Source of the DNA: Whalleya microplaca
Taxonomy: Eukaryota; Ascomycota; Sordariomycetes; Xylariales; Xylariaceae
Reading direction: 5' to 3'
NCBI GenBank assembly: GCA_022497155.1
Contig: MU385713.1
Span: 868,001 to 932,000, forward strand
Length of the DNA stretch: 64,000 bases
Shown: piece after piece, positions 34,678 through 46,435 of the stretch
How positions within the stretch are numbered: the first letter of the stretch is position 1
Layout: each line of letters opens with the position of its first letter
Translations under genes and position numbers: made by a program
Notes under the pieces: model-generated
Seen by the model: only the letters and a program-made list of their open reading frames with translations
What the model was told of the DNA's origin: nothing
The model's database searches: none

Positions 34678-35505
34678 CTATACCATGAACGATTCGCCAC
34701 AGCCGCATTCTTCCTCTGTGAAAAAAGGGTCAGCATTGATAAAAAGATAGGAGTGATGCCGAGGAAGGGGAAACGTACTTATGTTCGGATTCCGGAAGTG
34801 GAAGCGCTGGTTCAGCTTGTCCTCCTCCCAGTCCATTTCGCTCCCTATAATACTGAACAGCGCCTTGCTGTCTATCAAGACCTTGACGCCGTCTTGTTCG
34901 ACCTCCTCGTCAAAGGGCCCAGGCTTATCCACGTACTCCAGATGATAGGCCAGGCCGCTGCATCCCCTATTGCGCACGCTGACCTTGATCAACTTGGGTT
35001 CCGGCTGGTCGAGAAGACCGCGCAGCCGTTCCACTGCCACGGGTGTGAGCTTCATGGCGGCTTTCCGCGGCCTGAACTTGCGCTTCGGAGGTGCAGGCTT
35101 GGGCTTCTGTGCTTTTTTCTCGGGTATCGCGACATCGGGCTGCACGGCTACTTTGGGTGGCGCTGGCTGTACTGGTTGCACTGGCTCCGCCGGTTGCGCC
35201 GGTTGTGCTGACTGTGCCGATTGTGTGGGCGGTCGTGTCTCGTGGACTATTGGTACTGGGTTTGCGATTGAGGCTTCGGGTATTGGCTCATTTCGCGGTG
35301 GCGACAGATGTCTGAGGCTCAAAGGATAGGGTTGGTAGGATTGCGCCGTATGCTCAACCTTCGCAGGCGGTGCAGCCCATAGCTGGGACTGGGAGAATTG
35401 CCGTAGTAGGTGTGGACAAGGTTGTGTGGACGAAGCAACCGGTATCGTCAGACGTCGCAACAAATGACTTGAGGCTCGTGGAAGAGCGATGGACGGCGAA
35501 TTCAT
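34678..35505 (-). CDS. isa1: Mitochondrial iron-sulfur cluster assembly protein Isa1 (IscA/HesB family)
   Basis: A-type Fe-S assembly factor needed for maturation of mitochondrial [4Fe-4S] proteins. Exons on the minus strand are 35505-34779 and 34715-34678, with a 63-bp intron (GTACGT..TTCACAG), giving 254 aa. The start is the ATG at 35505; the frame opens further upstream only from a TTG. The first 45 residues are Arg/Ser-rich and amphipathic (LLRRLTIPVASS, LLRQFSQSQ), a mitochondrial presequence. A Pro/Gln/Ala repeat region follows (SAQSAQPAQPAEPV). The conserved domain has MKLTPVAVERLRGLL, VRNRGCSGLAYHLEYV, VLIDSKALFSIIGSEMDW and the C-terminal CGCGESFMV. All three ligand Cys are present; the last two come from the tiny second exon. 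Longer than yeast Isa1-type cores because of the repeat region. Divergent from the ARMH3 gene. Confidence 0.93.
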   Translation of the reverse strand: MNSPSIALPRASSHLLRRLTIPVASSTQPCPHLLRQFSQSQLWAAPPAKVEHTAQSYQPYPLSLRHLSPPRNEPIPEASIANPVPIVHETRPPTQSAQSAQPAQPAEPVQPVQPAPPKVAVQPDVAIPEKKAQKPKPAPPKRKFRPRKAAMKLTPVAVERLRGLLDQPEPKLIKVSVRNRGCSGLAYHLEYVDKPGPFDEEVEQDGVKVLIDSKALFSIIGSEMDWEEDKLNQRFHFRNPNISTFPLPRHHSYLFINADPFFTEEECGCGESFMV

Positions 35506-36209
35506 TGCGCTTTGCGCAAGACGGTAGTATGCTGAGGTATTATCTGCTGAAGAAACGCAGTCCGGTATCGTAGATTCGCAGGTATTTGTTTCGTTCAAAG
35601 GTGGCGGTTTGGAAAGCAATCGCGTTGAGAACCAAGTAGTTGTTTCTAGGTGCGATGTTGTTGGTGCAATGAATCTTCAAGGTTGCATATGTTCGTAGGG
35701 GTCTAGATGTCCCATCAATATTGTAGGTGACGCAAGGCAAAACCAATTGGCTGACGATCTGCTTTGAAAGCACAGCCGGGTCTGATGACATCGGTCCATT
35801 GCAACCCGTCTTCTGCCGAGCCAATCAGACCCCGTGGATTGGTCAACTATGCTGCCTTTGGACGGGCCAATGGACGGTTCGGAATAATTATATTCCTATC
35901 GCCGTACTAACTATGGTGCACGGACCTACTGCTCTCATCAAAGACTGTGACTGTACTGTCATTACACTGTGCACTAGTTGCAGCCACGCGTGCCACGTAC
36001 CACGTACGGATTGTACCTGGCGAGCCCATAATCTGGCAAGGGTGACCGGTGTCGCATGCTCGCAAGTGTAAGGTTCAATCCTCCCGGGCGAGGCGCAAAG
36101 GACAGTTCGACACTCAGCCCAATTATACGGAATACATAAGTCTTGTTCCTGACTGTGCTTTCTCCATGCGCTGCACGTGTTGCATACCTAAGTCAGGTTG
36201 CCGCCAGCC
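35506..36209. promoter_or_regulatory. Divergent promoter region between isa1 and the ARMH3-like gene
   Basis: A 704-bp spacer with both flanking genes transcribed outward. CACGTACCACGTAC at about 35993-36006 is a tandem CACGTAC motif. GGTTCAATCC at about 36071 mimics a tRNA B box without a cloverleaf. Confidence 0.35.
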
Positions 36210-38455
36210 ATGGAAGCCTCTCCTTTGACGCAGCAGGCCCGACCTGAGATATTCCAGCAGAAAATCGTGCAATTATACGATGCGCTATTCAAGGTTCGGG
36301 AGCTCTGCATTCCCCCATTGAATGTACATAGCATTGGGCAAAAGCTGACACTGGGAACCCCAAGGTACGTCGCAGCATGTGGCATCGATATCTATCCCAG
36401 TCGCAGTCGCAGTCACTGACCGCTGTCGCTGGAGCAGGACGATGAAGATATAGAAGAGAAGCTAGAGGGCTTCTGGCGCGAGTTCTTCCTCCTAAACCCC
36501 GACCGAGCTTCTCTGCAGAAAACATTAGACGAATTAGGACCCGATGACCTGATAAGTCTGCAACCGCAAACGAGACAGCTGTTCTTCCAGGCCGTCGCAT
36601 GCTTGAAGAAGGAAAGTGGTGTTGCCAGCTTACACGCTCTCGAGGTAGGATTTGGACTCTATTCTAGCATCATTAGAGGGGGTGGCGCCTGACTTGTGTT
36701 GTATAGACACTCACGACGTTCTTCGCTGCGGTCCTGCCAAAGAAGTACACAAATCCAAGTTCAGATATTATTGCTGTGTTGGCTGGGCTGGACCAAGTCG
36801 ACACCGTTTTCACCGATTTTGTGGGAGCTCTGGACGGTATCATTCGCAATGGAAAGACACGTAGGTCTAGTCTGTCCGCTTGTGCAGTATGTCTAGACTC
36901 TAATTTATGATTCGATAATCTGTAGTCGAAGTCCGGCAACGAGCCGTCGAAGTTGTCTTATCCATCACCTCGGGGGCATATCAGACAAGTCTCCTAACGT
37001 ATTTCATTCAGAGAGACCTGTTTCCTGCCATCATGAAGGTAGGGTTCCCCAGGACTATTTACACATATAATATTGACAATGGGTAGTTTATTCAAGAATC
37101 CGAGTCTCCATCCCAAGTCATGCAGCCTTTTACCTTATTGGGCTTATTGGCAAACTATAACAAATTTGAGTTTCAGAACCCATATCAGTTACGACTCAAC
37201 GACTTTGTCAATGAGGCGGCCATTCAGAAAGTCATCAGGTGTGTGGGACAAACCTGCAAAAGCTTAAGAGGCCAATACGTCGAAATCTTACAAGATTTAC
37301 CCGAGGGCTGGTCCATCGCGAACACTTTAAGCATGATTGGACTTGGAGCTATTGCGCCAGGCGCTAAAGCAAATCAGAAACCCACATACGACACAGAGGT
37401 GGCGAAACAGATGTTTGCTAAGTTGTAGGTCTATCGTCCATGTGTATGTATGCAAGCTCCAGCTAACATCGGTCAGACCGGGCGAAGATGCTGCAATACT
37501 ACTGGGGACATACGACTTCAGCCATGCCAACAAGCTCTTCTGTTTCAACTTGGTCACGTTACCCGCTGACAAGGGTGAAGAGCAGCCCATCTCGAGTTTC
37601 CTGTCTTTGACCTCTTACCTGCTGCAGCATGCCTTTCTTTCCAATAGGGCCACCAACTATGCCCATCTCAGTCTCATGGTTTTCCGGTTGCTCATTGAAG
37701 ATCAACTTATATGTAAGCGGATATGTAGCGAAGATAGCAAAGTTGCTGTTCGATTATGCCGTCAGAGACAACCGTTTCTACCAGCCGTCCGAGGTGAACG
37801 CATTCTAGCTACAAGCGTCTTAGATACCATGATCGATGGTATCAACCATAACCTCCGTCGCAGGTTGGACGTCAGCCTCTATACCCTCTGCGTCGGTATC
37901 ATGCTGCGCATCATTTCATACCTCTCGCGGTCACGAACGCGGCTGCAATACCACTGGTCTGAGTTGTTCCGTTCGCTTCTATCTCTAATTCGCTTCCTCA
38001 CAACCTACGCGTCCGACCTCAAGGACCTATCGCACTTCGACACGCTACTTGATCTTGTTGTGAACCTCTTAGCTCTTTCCCTTTCTGCTGGCGAGGCCTT
38101 TTTGCCAACTCCAGCAGCGTACGATGATCTGTTCTACAAAGTCGTAGAAAGCGGCGAGGTCCTAGTGAAGTTCCGTGACACTTACAAACTGTCCAACCGA
38201 GCGTCGAACTCGATAGGCACACTCGTCAGTGTGAGCGCGCACTACAAGACGATGCTCGACTCCGGCGGCTCCAAGAGGAATCTCACCAGCTCCGAGGTGG
38301 CGGATGTGATCAAGCAAGGCTACGAGACATTGAGCATCCAAACGAAAGAAGGACTGGACGGTTGGGAAAGGTACCGGGAGGCTGACGAGCGCACATTGCT
38401 CAAGAAAATGGCAAGGGCCACCGTGACCGATGTTAAGATCATTGTTCAGGCTTAG
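36210..38455 (+). CDS. ARMH3/DUF1741 armadillo-like protein (UPF0588 family)
   Basis: Conserved eukaryotic helical-repeat protein. The animal homologue ARMH3 (C10orf76) works at the Golgi with PI4KB and GBF1; the fungal role is inferred. Exons are 36210-36293, 36438-36644, 36707-36860, 36926-37038, 37087-37424 and 37477-38455. Introns are 144, 62, 65, 48 and 52 bp, giving 624 aa. Family landmarks are FWREFFLLNPD near the N-terminus, AVLPKKYTNPSSDII, QPFTLLGLLANYNKFEFQNPY and YLLQHAFLSNRATNYAHL. VRLCRQRQPFLP, INHNLRRRLDVSLY, LFRSLLSLIRFL and the C-terminal VSAHYKTML complete the DUF1741 region. The first intron is longer than the others and has donor GTTCGG; a stop blocks the better-looking GTACGT donor at 36365 in that phase. 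Convergent with the next gene. Confidence 0.87.
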
Positions 38456-38946
38456 GTAGAACGGCATCCGGTTTGGCTTTATCCTGATGACTATGTGGCA
38501 TGTAAGTCTATATACCCTGATATGAGTTGTTGATCAGCTTCGTATAGACTATGAGTCTATGAGTTGGAGGCGCAATTGGGTAGCTTCATATAGTGAACTT
38601 TCAATGCAAACTTCAACTAGATCCAGCATCGTGGGATTCGTGCTTCGATAATAGTATCGTCTTCAGAATTCAACAGGGAAATACAATACTGCCTTTGCCC
38701 GAATATCAGCCAATATTGATAAGCTACGAATTAAACTACAGCACGATATCAGAGTGATCAGTTCATCAACAAGCAGCCCTCTATGTAAGTAACACCCCTA
38801 GAACACCAGTCGATACCCTATACGCTTAACCTAAATTTAACCCTACAGACCCCTCAGGTATAGTCAAGTCCATCAGCACCAGTCCAGATCTTTAGCCCAC
38901 ATCCCTCCCCCCTTCCCAGTCTCCACCCCACTCATCCACTCATCTC
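38456..38946. other. Convergent intergenic region
   Basis: The 3' ends of two convergent genes meet here. The segment 38890-38945 is C-rich. No feature. Confidence 0.4.
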
Positions 38947-39867
38947 TCAATCATAAAACTTCCTCGGCCAAATATTCATCGCCGTCTTCAAGCCCTCCTC
39001 GACCGGCAATCCCGCATGCACCGTCCGCTCATCACCCGTCCCGTTCGGGAACAGATTAACCCAGAACAGCGCATTCCCAGCCACAGGCTTAAACGCCACG
39101 CCACCGTCCTCATGCTGTCTCCATACCCGTCCTCCCTCCCCCTTCCCCTCTCCCATCCCCTCCCCTTCTCTCACGCTCGCACTCACATTCACAAGCGGGA
39201 ACCACGTCTCCCCACCCAAACACCCATCCTCCAGAATCGCAAAAAAACTCGCAACCCGATTCCAGCTCCTCCCCTTCCCCCGTCCCACCATCCCCCGCTT
39301 CGCGGGCTGCGGCTGCGGGTACCAGTCCCGATGGCGATTAAACCGCTCCCCCGGCCGATACCGTACGAGCTGCGGCGGTCCCACGTCGTCGCGGACGGGA
39401 TCCAGCAGCGCGGACCCGAGGAAGGCCTCCGCGCGCGCGAGCACGCAGGACACGGCCGCGTCGTCGCGCGGGAGGGCGGCGGAGGAGGACGTGCGGTCCG
39501 CGGTCCCCTGGCGGCGCCCGTGCTTGTGGACTGCGGAGGGCGCGAAGAGGGGGGCGCCGGCGGCGAGGAGGGCGGTGATTTCGCGGGGCGTGAGGAAGGA
39601 GTCGATGTAGATTAGGAGGGGGGAGAGGGAGATGATTTCGGTTGTGTAGCCGTGCGGGACGCAGGTGAAAGGGGGTGTGGTGATGTTGTTTGCGGTGTTG
39701 GGAGCGTGGTTGAGGATGCGCGTGAGGGTGAGAGGGAGTGGGAGGGAGAGGTGGGATGATAGGGGGGTTAGGTAGGGTGCTGCGATGTAGTAGAGAAAAG
39801 GAGCCGTCGCGGCGACAATTGCGATCGCGAGAGCCGCGATGCTTAGCTTATAGGGGATTGGGGCCAT
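38947..39867 (-). CDS. 2-oxoglutarate/Fe(II)-dependent dioxygenase, prolyl-4-hydroxylase-like, membrane-anchored
   Basis: Predicted hydroxylase of the P4H alpha-subunit type; the substrate is unknown. Single exon, 306 aa, from the ATG at 39867 (MAPIPYKLSIAAL). One hydrophobic helix at about residues 8-30 suggests a signal anchor with the catalytic part in the ER lumen. The double-stranded beta-helix carries the iron triad H179-x-D181 (RHRDWYP) and H284 (VHAGLP), with Lys294 (EGLKTAMNIWPR) as the 2-oxoglutarate ligand. VRYRPGERFNRH, FFAILEDGCLGGETWFP and GNALFWVNLFPNGTGDERTVHAG are the usual flanking motifs. A Gly/Glu-rich insert (about 234-249) interrupts two strands. GC content is very high over 39280-39600. 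Confidence 0.88.
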   Translation of the reverse strand: MAPIPYKLSIAALAIAIVAATAPFLYYIAAPYLTPLSSHLSLPLPLTLTRILNHAPNTANNITTPPFTCVPHGYTTEIISLSPLLIYIDSFLTPREITALLAAGAPLFAPSAVHKHGRRQGTADRTSSSAALPRDDAAVSCVLARAEAFLGSALLDPVRDDVGPPQLVRYRPGERFNRHRDWYPQPQPAKRGMVGRGKGRSWNRVASFFAILEDGCLGGETWFPLVNVSASVREGEGMGEGKGEGGRVWRQHEDGGVAFKPVAGNALFWVNLFPNGTGDERTVHAGLPVEEGLKTAMNIWPRKFYD

Positions 39868-41510
39868 GGTCAAATATTTTGTATTCAAAACCCAAACCTG
39901 TTTACACAAAGGCAGACGTACATAGAAATTTGCGAAGCAAGTTTACTTCAACAATACTATTGTCAAAAAAATGCTAGCAACACGTCGAACGATATTTCGA
40001 AGCTCTCCCCCCTTCTCTACAACCATCTCATCGGATGAACCTACTCCGAATTAACATTCATAGTCAACGTCGCCGTGCCAAGCCCCTCCAAGTAGCATCG
40101 ACTACCCTAGGTAGACGCTGGGAAATTCGGAGATTTTGGATGAATGCAGCTTTTCGTGTAACCGACGACGTGGTTGGCGGAATATTGATTTTCGCAAGTC
40201 TAACCTTATGTAATAGCGATTTTTACCTATTTGTTTGGCAACCCTGGCGATATACCAGGGGCAGAACCTGGGTCGCCTCGGACCTATTATTTTAAGGCCG
40301 GCTTACCACCGTTATGCGGTGCTTTTGCAAGGTCTTGCTAACCTAGCTACTGCATGAGTTAAATCTTTATAAGGTTCCTATGAGGTTTCTATACACCTAA
40401 TCTAATAATGATAATTAACCCCATATACAAAGAAAGGCATGAGTTTAAGTCTACCAAGACTAGTCATAAGTCGAGATAGTAGCCCCAAACCATGAACACA
40501 TCAATATAAAAATTTATAGAGATCACGATCACCTGTGTAATTCATATACGAGGTGTTCGTCTTGAAAAAGCCTAGGGTGTCATAGTATGGAGTACCACTA
40601 AGTGTAATTATAGCTAAGGAGCTTTTGCATGGCAAAAATACCTATACGAAAAAAACATAGGCATTAGAATGAACAACAATTATACTTTCCCAATTCGTAT
40701 CAAGTTTGGCTGTCCACGGAGCAATAGACCCCGGTGATATGGACGACAAGTGAGCAACCTATGATCCACATTCCACTGGAAAATATATGCCATAAACAGT
40801 CTTTGAAAGCCATGATGATCTAAGAATTCAAATATTTGTTTGCATCCCACGAGGTACCGTAGAAGATGTGGCTGTCAATATGAAGTAACTGCCGCTTTAC
40901 CATCAAATTCTATTATAGAATTGAGTCCTTAGAGTCGAACTCATAGATACTGATAGATGAGTTTCAGCCCTTACCAATGCTAAAATTATACTGGCCACCC
41001 AGATCAATCTTGATATGATCAAAATGAGTGTTTCAAAAAGTTTTTGCAATGTCGACCTATTCATAAATTGCACCTTGAGAGTTTACAGTCTATCCTAGTG
41101 ACATCTGATGACCTTTACTATGTCATCGGGTATGTGCAACTGTTAGACAAAGTTTTCTTAGGTAAGATATGAGAGAACTAACAACGTAGACTTTCTGCAA
41201 GATGAATAATTAAGAGACACGTCTCAATATTTCAAGAATACGTATATAGACTGACAAGTAAATAATACGATAAACTACATCTACGAATATGTGACACAAA
41301 GCTAAGTAAAAACTAGGTTCATTAACATCCTCCTGGCAGCCTGGATAGTAGGTCGCTGGTGGATCAGCATTTTAGTGGGATCGTGCAGCATTAGCCTCTA
41401 ACATGGCTTAGGCCAAGCTTCGATGTATCAACGCCTCGCCTGGGGGCTCTCGTAGCGAAGAAAAGTCTACGAAATACAAACCCTAGTAAACGCGCAGATA
41501 CGCTGTCGCC
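39868..41510. other. Divergent intergenic region
   Basis: About 1.6 kb between the oxygenase and methyltransferase genes. The segment 40380-41320 is AT-leaning with no frame. It probably contains both promoters. Confidence 0.45.
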
Positions 41511-42738
41511 ATGTCAGACCCTCAATTGCTGTTACTGCGCCGGCAGTACATGCAGCTTTTCGAGCCTGACTTCATCGCCTGGCCGCCACCCCAGCTTCTC
41601 AAGAACACAGATGTGCAGAGGTGGTTGTACAAGCATCTGTTTGACGTGAGTCGGTATCCAAAACTACCGCCTGCGAGATATCAGATGCGAGTCTTAAAGC
41701 AACTCATTGCCAAGATCGAGAAAGCTGTTCAAAACCCAGAAGATGTAGGTAGTTGCCTACTTCCCTAACTCGTAATCGCTTAAGCAATTGTTCACTCGTT
41801 CACTCACTCACTCATGCATACACTAGGAAATCTCAGGTGAACTCAGGACAACTCTCACGTCTTTGACAGCCAGAGGCGTGTCCTCCGAGCCCCAACCGGC
41901 GCAGGAGGATGCATACGTGACCTTCATATGCCTCCCAGAAAACTGGGACCGCGAAGCGGACGCCGCGTCCGAGCCCACAGTCACGCTCCTCGAGCGGCGC
42001 CATCTGGTCTCAGGCTCACGGATCACCGGCTTTCGGACCTGGGAAGGGGCGATGCATCTAGCCTCTTACTTGTGCACTGGGGCCGGTTCGGACCTGGTTC
42101 GCGGGAAGAATGTCCTCGAGCTCGGCGCCGGAACGGGTTTCCTTGCGATCCTGTGCGCGAAACACTTGGGCGCGAGGCACGTCACGACTACGGATGGCGA
42201 TGGAGGCGTCGTCGAAGCGTTGAGGGAAAACTTATCACTGAATAGCCTGGATGACGGGCAGAAGGTGAGGGCAGAGACTCTGTTATGGGGCTCTGATCTT
42301 GAAGGAACGTGGGTTGAAGAGGATTGTCACGCTTCGCCGTATGATGTTGTGATAGGGGCCGATATCGTAAGCAATGATGCCTATTTAGAGAGGTTACACT
42401 GACAGGGTGAGCAGACGTATGAGAAGACAGCCATTTTGGCTCTCGTATCGACACTTCAGAGACTCTTTGACATGAGGCCGGAGTTGACAGTCATAATCGC
42501 CGGTGTCGTCCGCAATGCCGAGACATTCCAAACATTCAGAGACGAGTGTAGTATGTATCTGAGCAATCCTGCATGCCCCCCTCCCAGCAAAAGAAATATA
42601 ACTCTAACTCGCGCAGTTGGCCATAACTTCGTTGTTGAAGAGGTCAAATTCACAGCGAAGCCCGTGCGAGAGCAGAAGGCCCTCTTCTATGCAGCCGCCG
42701 TGCCTATCAAGATTTTGTCCATTAGGAGACCTCATTAG
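41511..42738 (+). CDS. efm3: Protein-lysine methyltransferase, EEF2KMT/FAM86 family (Efm3-like)
   Basis: Cytosolic SAM-dependent methyltransferase. The family (human EEF2KMT, yeast Efm3) methylates a lysine of elongation factor 2. Exons are 41511-41744, 41827-42366, 42415-42550 and 42617-42738; introns are 82, 48 and 66 bp; the product is 343 aa. The N-terminal FAM86-type helical region (LRRQYMQLFEPDFIAWPP, YPPSARY-like KLPPARYQMRVLKQLI) leads to the methyltransferase fold. This has motif I VLELGAGTGFLAI at about 172-184, TTTDGDGGVVEALREN and YDVVIGADI followed by TYEKTAILALV. The RTWEGAMHLASYL segment is a family signature. The last intron has donor GTATGT and a CTAAC branch site, yet is free of stops in frame, so retention would add 22 residues. 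Convergent with the carboxypeptidase gene, 209 bp apart. Confidence 0.87.
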
Positions 42739-42947
42739 TATTTTGCCGAGGTATGCCAGCTCTGTCACTCATAGCAAACTCAATAGGACTGATTTCGAAG
42801 AACGTCCCGCACCTCGATCACAGACAAAGGTCCAAACCCACAACATGACAGTCAGGTGTACAAGATGTCAACATTAATTATATTATCACACTACCGAGCT
42901 TCCTATGTACCGGCTCCAAGTAAGGGCATACTCATATCCAAGCCCAA

Positions 42948-45126
42948 TCAAGCGAAAACTGCCTGTGCCATAGCCGCACCCACAGTCCAGAAGCCAAACC
43001 CTCTCGCGCCAGCACCACCCACGACATGCGCCGCAGAACTACTCCCCGCCGGCGTCGCGCTACTGTCCCCAATGGCCGTACCACTTGCAGAAGGCGTAGA
43101 TGTAGACGGGGACGTCTCATTACCACCCCCTTCCCCACCCTCATCGCCGAAAAGCTCAGGGAACAACTGCGTCGAATTCCGATCCTTGACAATCCCACTC
43201 ACGATGACAGCGGTACCGTTCAAGATACTCTGGACCTGGTCCTCGGTGCACGTGGATGACAGATCGAGCACGTAGCAGTAGTGAAGAATGTCCGGCGGGT
43301 CCTCGTTCTTGATGGCCCACGTATCGGCGGGGCCGGTGGTCGCGTACTCCGGGTCGGCGGCGGTGTCGACGGTGCCGGTGGCGATGTCGCGGTTGAACAG
43401 CGCGCGCGTGAACAGGCGGTACGCCGTCTCGGGCTGGTAGGAGGGGATCTCGTGCCCGGCCTCGTACACGCGCGAGAACGACAGGTTGCCGTGCTGCCGC
43501 ACCTGGCCCCCGACGTACGTCTCGTTGACCACGATGTCCGTGTACCCCGCGGCGTTGAAGCGCGCCGTGCCCGTGTAGTTGATCGCCAGGCTGACCGCCT
43601 CGCCGCCGATCCAGTTGCACGCGTAGTCGCGGTCGCCGTACATCAGGTGCACTTTGATGCCGTTCTCGAGCAGGAAGGCCAGGTCCTCGATCCAGCCGGG
43701 CCGGGGGTAGTCGCCGATGGCTCTGAATGCGGTGGATACGGCGCTGGAGGACTGGGTGAAGTTCAAGGCGATGCCGAGGGCGCTCTGTACGTGAGGCTGG
43801 TTCAGATATCCGTAGTAGAATGATGGGGGAAAGGGGCTGGGGTCGATGGAGGCGTAGTCGTAGTAGTTCCGGCCCGAGTAGTCCAGGAAAGGGCCTCGGA
43901 CATTGTTCGAGCAGAAGTTTTCGGCATCGGAACAGATTTCGTTGACTGTTTCGTTAATTCCAATGTTCTCAGGGTCATATAGAAGGGCCACCTCTCGGCA
44001 AGTGTTGACCTGGTCACGACAACCACCCGGCCGCTCGAGAGCATCTACCATTTGCAAATAGATAGTCTCATTGACGGTCTCGATTCCATAGGTATTATTG
44101 TACGCTATATGCGGATATGCAGGCCATTGGATCTGCCGGTCGATACATGAATTGATGAGGACGAGCGTATCAAGATTGATGATGTAGTTCTCCCCATCGG
44201 TATCGTTCCACGTGCCATTCTGAATCTTGAGGTTCTGCTCCTGGAAGAAACTCGCGAACGCTGGTCCGTACCGGCCGCCGTAGGACTCAGTCGCAATGCT
44301 GATCCGGGAATCGTTGGGATGGTACCCGGGAAATTCTTGGAACCACGTCTGCGCAAAATGCCACAGAGCAAAGGCAGCATTTCGCGACCCTATTGCTGTC
44401 TGGCTGCTGTTCCCGCTTGGGTACGTGCCGACCAGATACGTGGTGTTCTGTTCGGGAACGAGATCAGACTCGTTCAGATTGGTAATTTGTCCGGTAACGA
44501 GGTTCGTCGTCACGTTCTGTAATGTGTCGTACGACAAGCCCACTTGAGTCGGCTGGTCGAGATATAGCATGTTCACTTGTAAGGATCAGCAATAGTATCT
44601 AGAACTTGTTTCAGCTCGCTGTGAGCGTCGTTTGGCTTACCCTCCTGATTCCATGCCCATTCACTCAGTCTAGTAGAGTTAGAATCAGAATTAACGTAGC
44701 AAGGGCCATTCTCTGTAAAGAGCCCAAGCAAGGAGCTGCTTCCGGGGCCACCGTTCAGCCATATTGACAAGGGCGCATTTACTGGATCTTTGCGCGCCTC
44801 GAAGAACCAGAAGAAGGTGTTTATGGGATAGTCTTGCTGATCTCCGAGATCTGCGAGGGATCCGGGTGGGAGATGGACGTAACCGGCGTATGACTTAACA
44901 TCCGGGGTTGTTTCACAGATGCCCGGCTACGAAACGGTCAAATTGAGATGTCTAGATTTGCTGCTCATCTAGAGGCACTTTCACTCACCTCCTTGTAGCT
45001 AATTGTGACCCCATCACCAAACTTTGACTTAAGAACAGTTACGCCCTCCGGCGTCGGTGGGAATTGGGCCCCAGCCAATGAAGCTAATACGGAGAGGCCA
45101 ACGGCCGCGGGGATACGTAGGAGCAT
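42948..45126 (-). CDS. Secreted serine carboxypeptidase, peptidase family S10
   Basis: Extracellular or wall-bound exopeptidase removing C-terminal residues at acidic pH. Exons on the minus strand are 45126-44989, 44926-44641 and 44575-42948, with introns of 62 and 65 bp, giving 683 aa. The signal peptide is [20 protein letters not shown]. Family motifs are [17 protein letters not shown] (oxyanion region), [15 protein letters not shown], the nucleophile in [10 protein letters not shown] (Ser239), [14 protein letters not shown] (acidic residue about 456-458) and [14 protein letters not shown] (His516). Many N-glycosylation sequons are present. The C-terminus is Ser/Thr/Gly-rich and ends in a hydrophobic stretch ([14 protein letters not shown]), so a GPI anchor is plausible. 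Longer than carboxypeptidase Y, as usual for this fungal S10 subgroup. GC content peaks at 43360-43690. Confidence 0.93.
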
Positions 45127-46144
45127 AACGATACTGCCTATTCAAAGGAAAGCCCAACGAACGGCGGCGCAGGGTTGCAAGAAATGCCAACCTTTCGCAA
45201 CTTTGCAGTATCCATTGTGCTTTATATACCATCGTCCTAGGAGGCCTTGGCACTTGCTACCCCCGCAATGGATCGTTTATCGAAAACTGCAACATCACTT
45301 CAATATCCTACCAGTCGGGTGCGTAGATAGCGCAGGCGACGATGGTCGAACCCATGTTCATCCCGGGAAAGCAGAGCCGGAATGCATGTTGATCTAGTGG
45401 GACCTTGGATTTAGGAGTACTTAGGTAGTAGTGAACAGAAAGCAACAGAGGGCTGAGGGGCCTAAGAACCTTCCTCGCCTTGTCTCTGCATATTGCGTGC
45501 TGTGATGGCTCCTGTAGCATCACGATTGAGGAAGGTAGTAAACAGTTTTGGAAAAAATTCCATGTCTAGAACTCACGAAGCTACCCCGCCTATTAACAAG
45601 GGCATTATAGACAACCAAGACTAGAGTTCAAGACAGCTCTCGCGTCGCTTATACCCGCCAATCCTCGGTCTAAGCGCGGGGTTGAACTCATATCTCCGAA
45701 GCATATCTCGTTTGTTATACCTTCTGAGATGAGTTCAGTGAGCTATATATGAGTGATTCATATGAGTATGAGATTTTGTAAGTAGACTCAAAGGTTGGTA
45801 GCTTTAACAAAGTGAAATTCGACGTTAAGTTTAACTACGTCAACTTTGCTATGAGCTTCAAAACTATCATCTTCAGTCTTTCAATATTACCAGACAGTTA
45901 AGTACTCACTGATAGAATCTAATATCTCTACATGACAAGACCTAGGGTAGAACGTCTCATTAAACTATCAAGTAAAGACGGATGTCAATACAGCCCAATA
46001 AGCAACCTGACCCTAGAAATCGGATGACCTTTCTCTACTGAAACTCAAGCCGGAACGCACTCAATAACACTTAGTCAAAACTTAGTCAACTCAAGCCTCT
46101 CTCGTTACTATATAATATATAAGATACTAAGGCAAACGTCTTTC
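45127..46144. other. Gene-free stretch upstream of the carboxypeptidase gene
   Basis: It holds the promoter of the carboxypeptidase gene. No other feature before the assembly gap region. Confidence 0.4.
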
Positions 46145-46217
46145 GATTTTTACCGACGTTTCTGAAAGAACTAAATAGGTGGACGGATGGCGAGCAATAC
46201 TGGCTCCAGCAACATCT

Positions 46218-46256
<39 letters not shown>

Positions 46257-46435
46257 CGGGGGGGGGGGGGGGGGGGGGGGGGGGCGGGCGGGCGGGGGGG
46301 GCGGGNNNNNNNNNNAATTCAAACTTATTTTGTTTTTTACCGAATTTTATTAAAGAAATAAATATTTGGACGGTTGGGGTGCAATACTGGCTCCCCCAAA
46401 AAAACCCCCCCCCCCCCCCCCCCCCCCTCCCCTTC
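46145..46435. other. Assembly gap with poly-G/poly-C and a noisy duplicate flank
   Basis: A G-run with rare C's (46219-46305) leads into ten N's (46306-46315). The sequence after the gap repeats the sequence before it imperfectly. TTTTTACCGACGTTTCTG.. at about 46146 matches TTTTTTACCGAATTTTATT.. at about 46334, and both reach AATACTGGCTCC. A C-run then follows. This looks like a homopolymer-broken assembly, not a gene. The frames that cross it are artefacts. Confidence 0.85.

Noticed and set aside
36045..36095. Possible tRNA (GGTTCAATCC)
   Set aside because: The T-arm stem fails to pair and no matching acceptor arm exists.
36364..36437. Better-looking GTACGT donor for the first ARMH3-gene intron
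   Set aside because: Joining there puts the next exon out of frame and meets a stop within a few codons.
39016..39615. 199-aa frame antisense to the oxygenase gene
   Set aside because: Low-complexity Pro/Arg/Gly shadow of a GC-rich gene.
43281..43823. 180-aa frame antisense to the carboxypeptidase gene
   Set aside because: Shadow frame created by GC-biased codons; repetitive Gly/Val/Arg composition.
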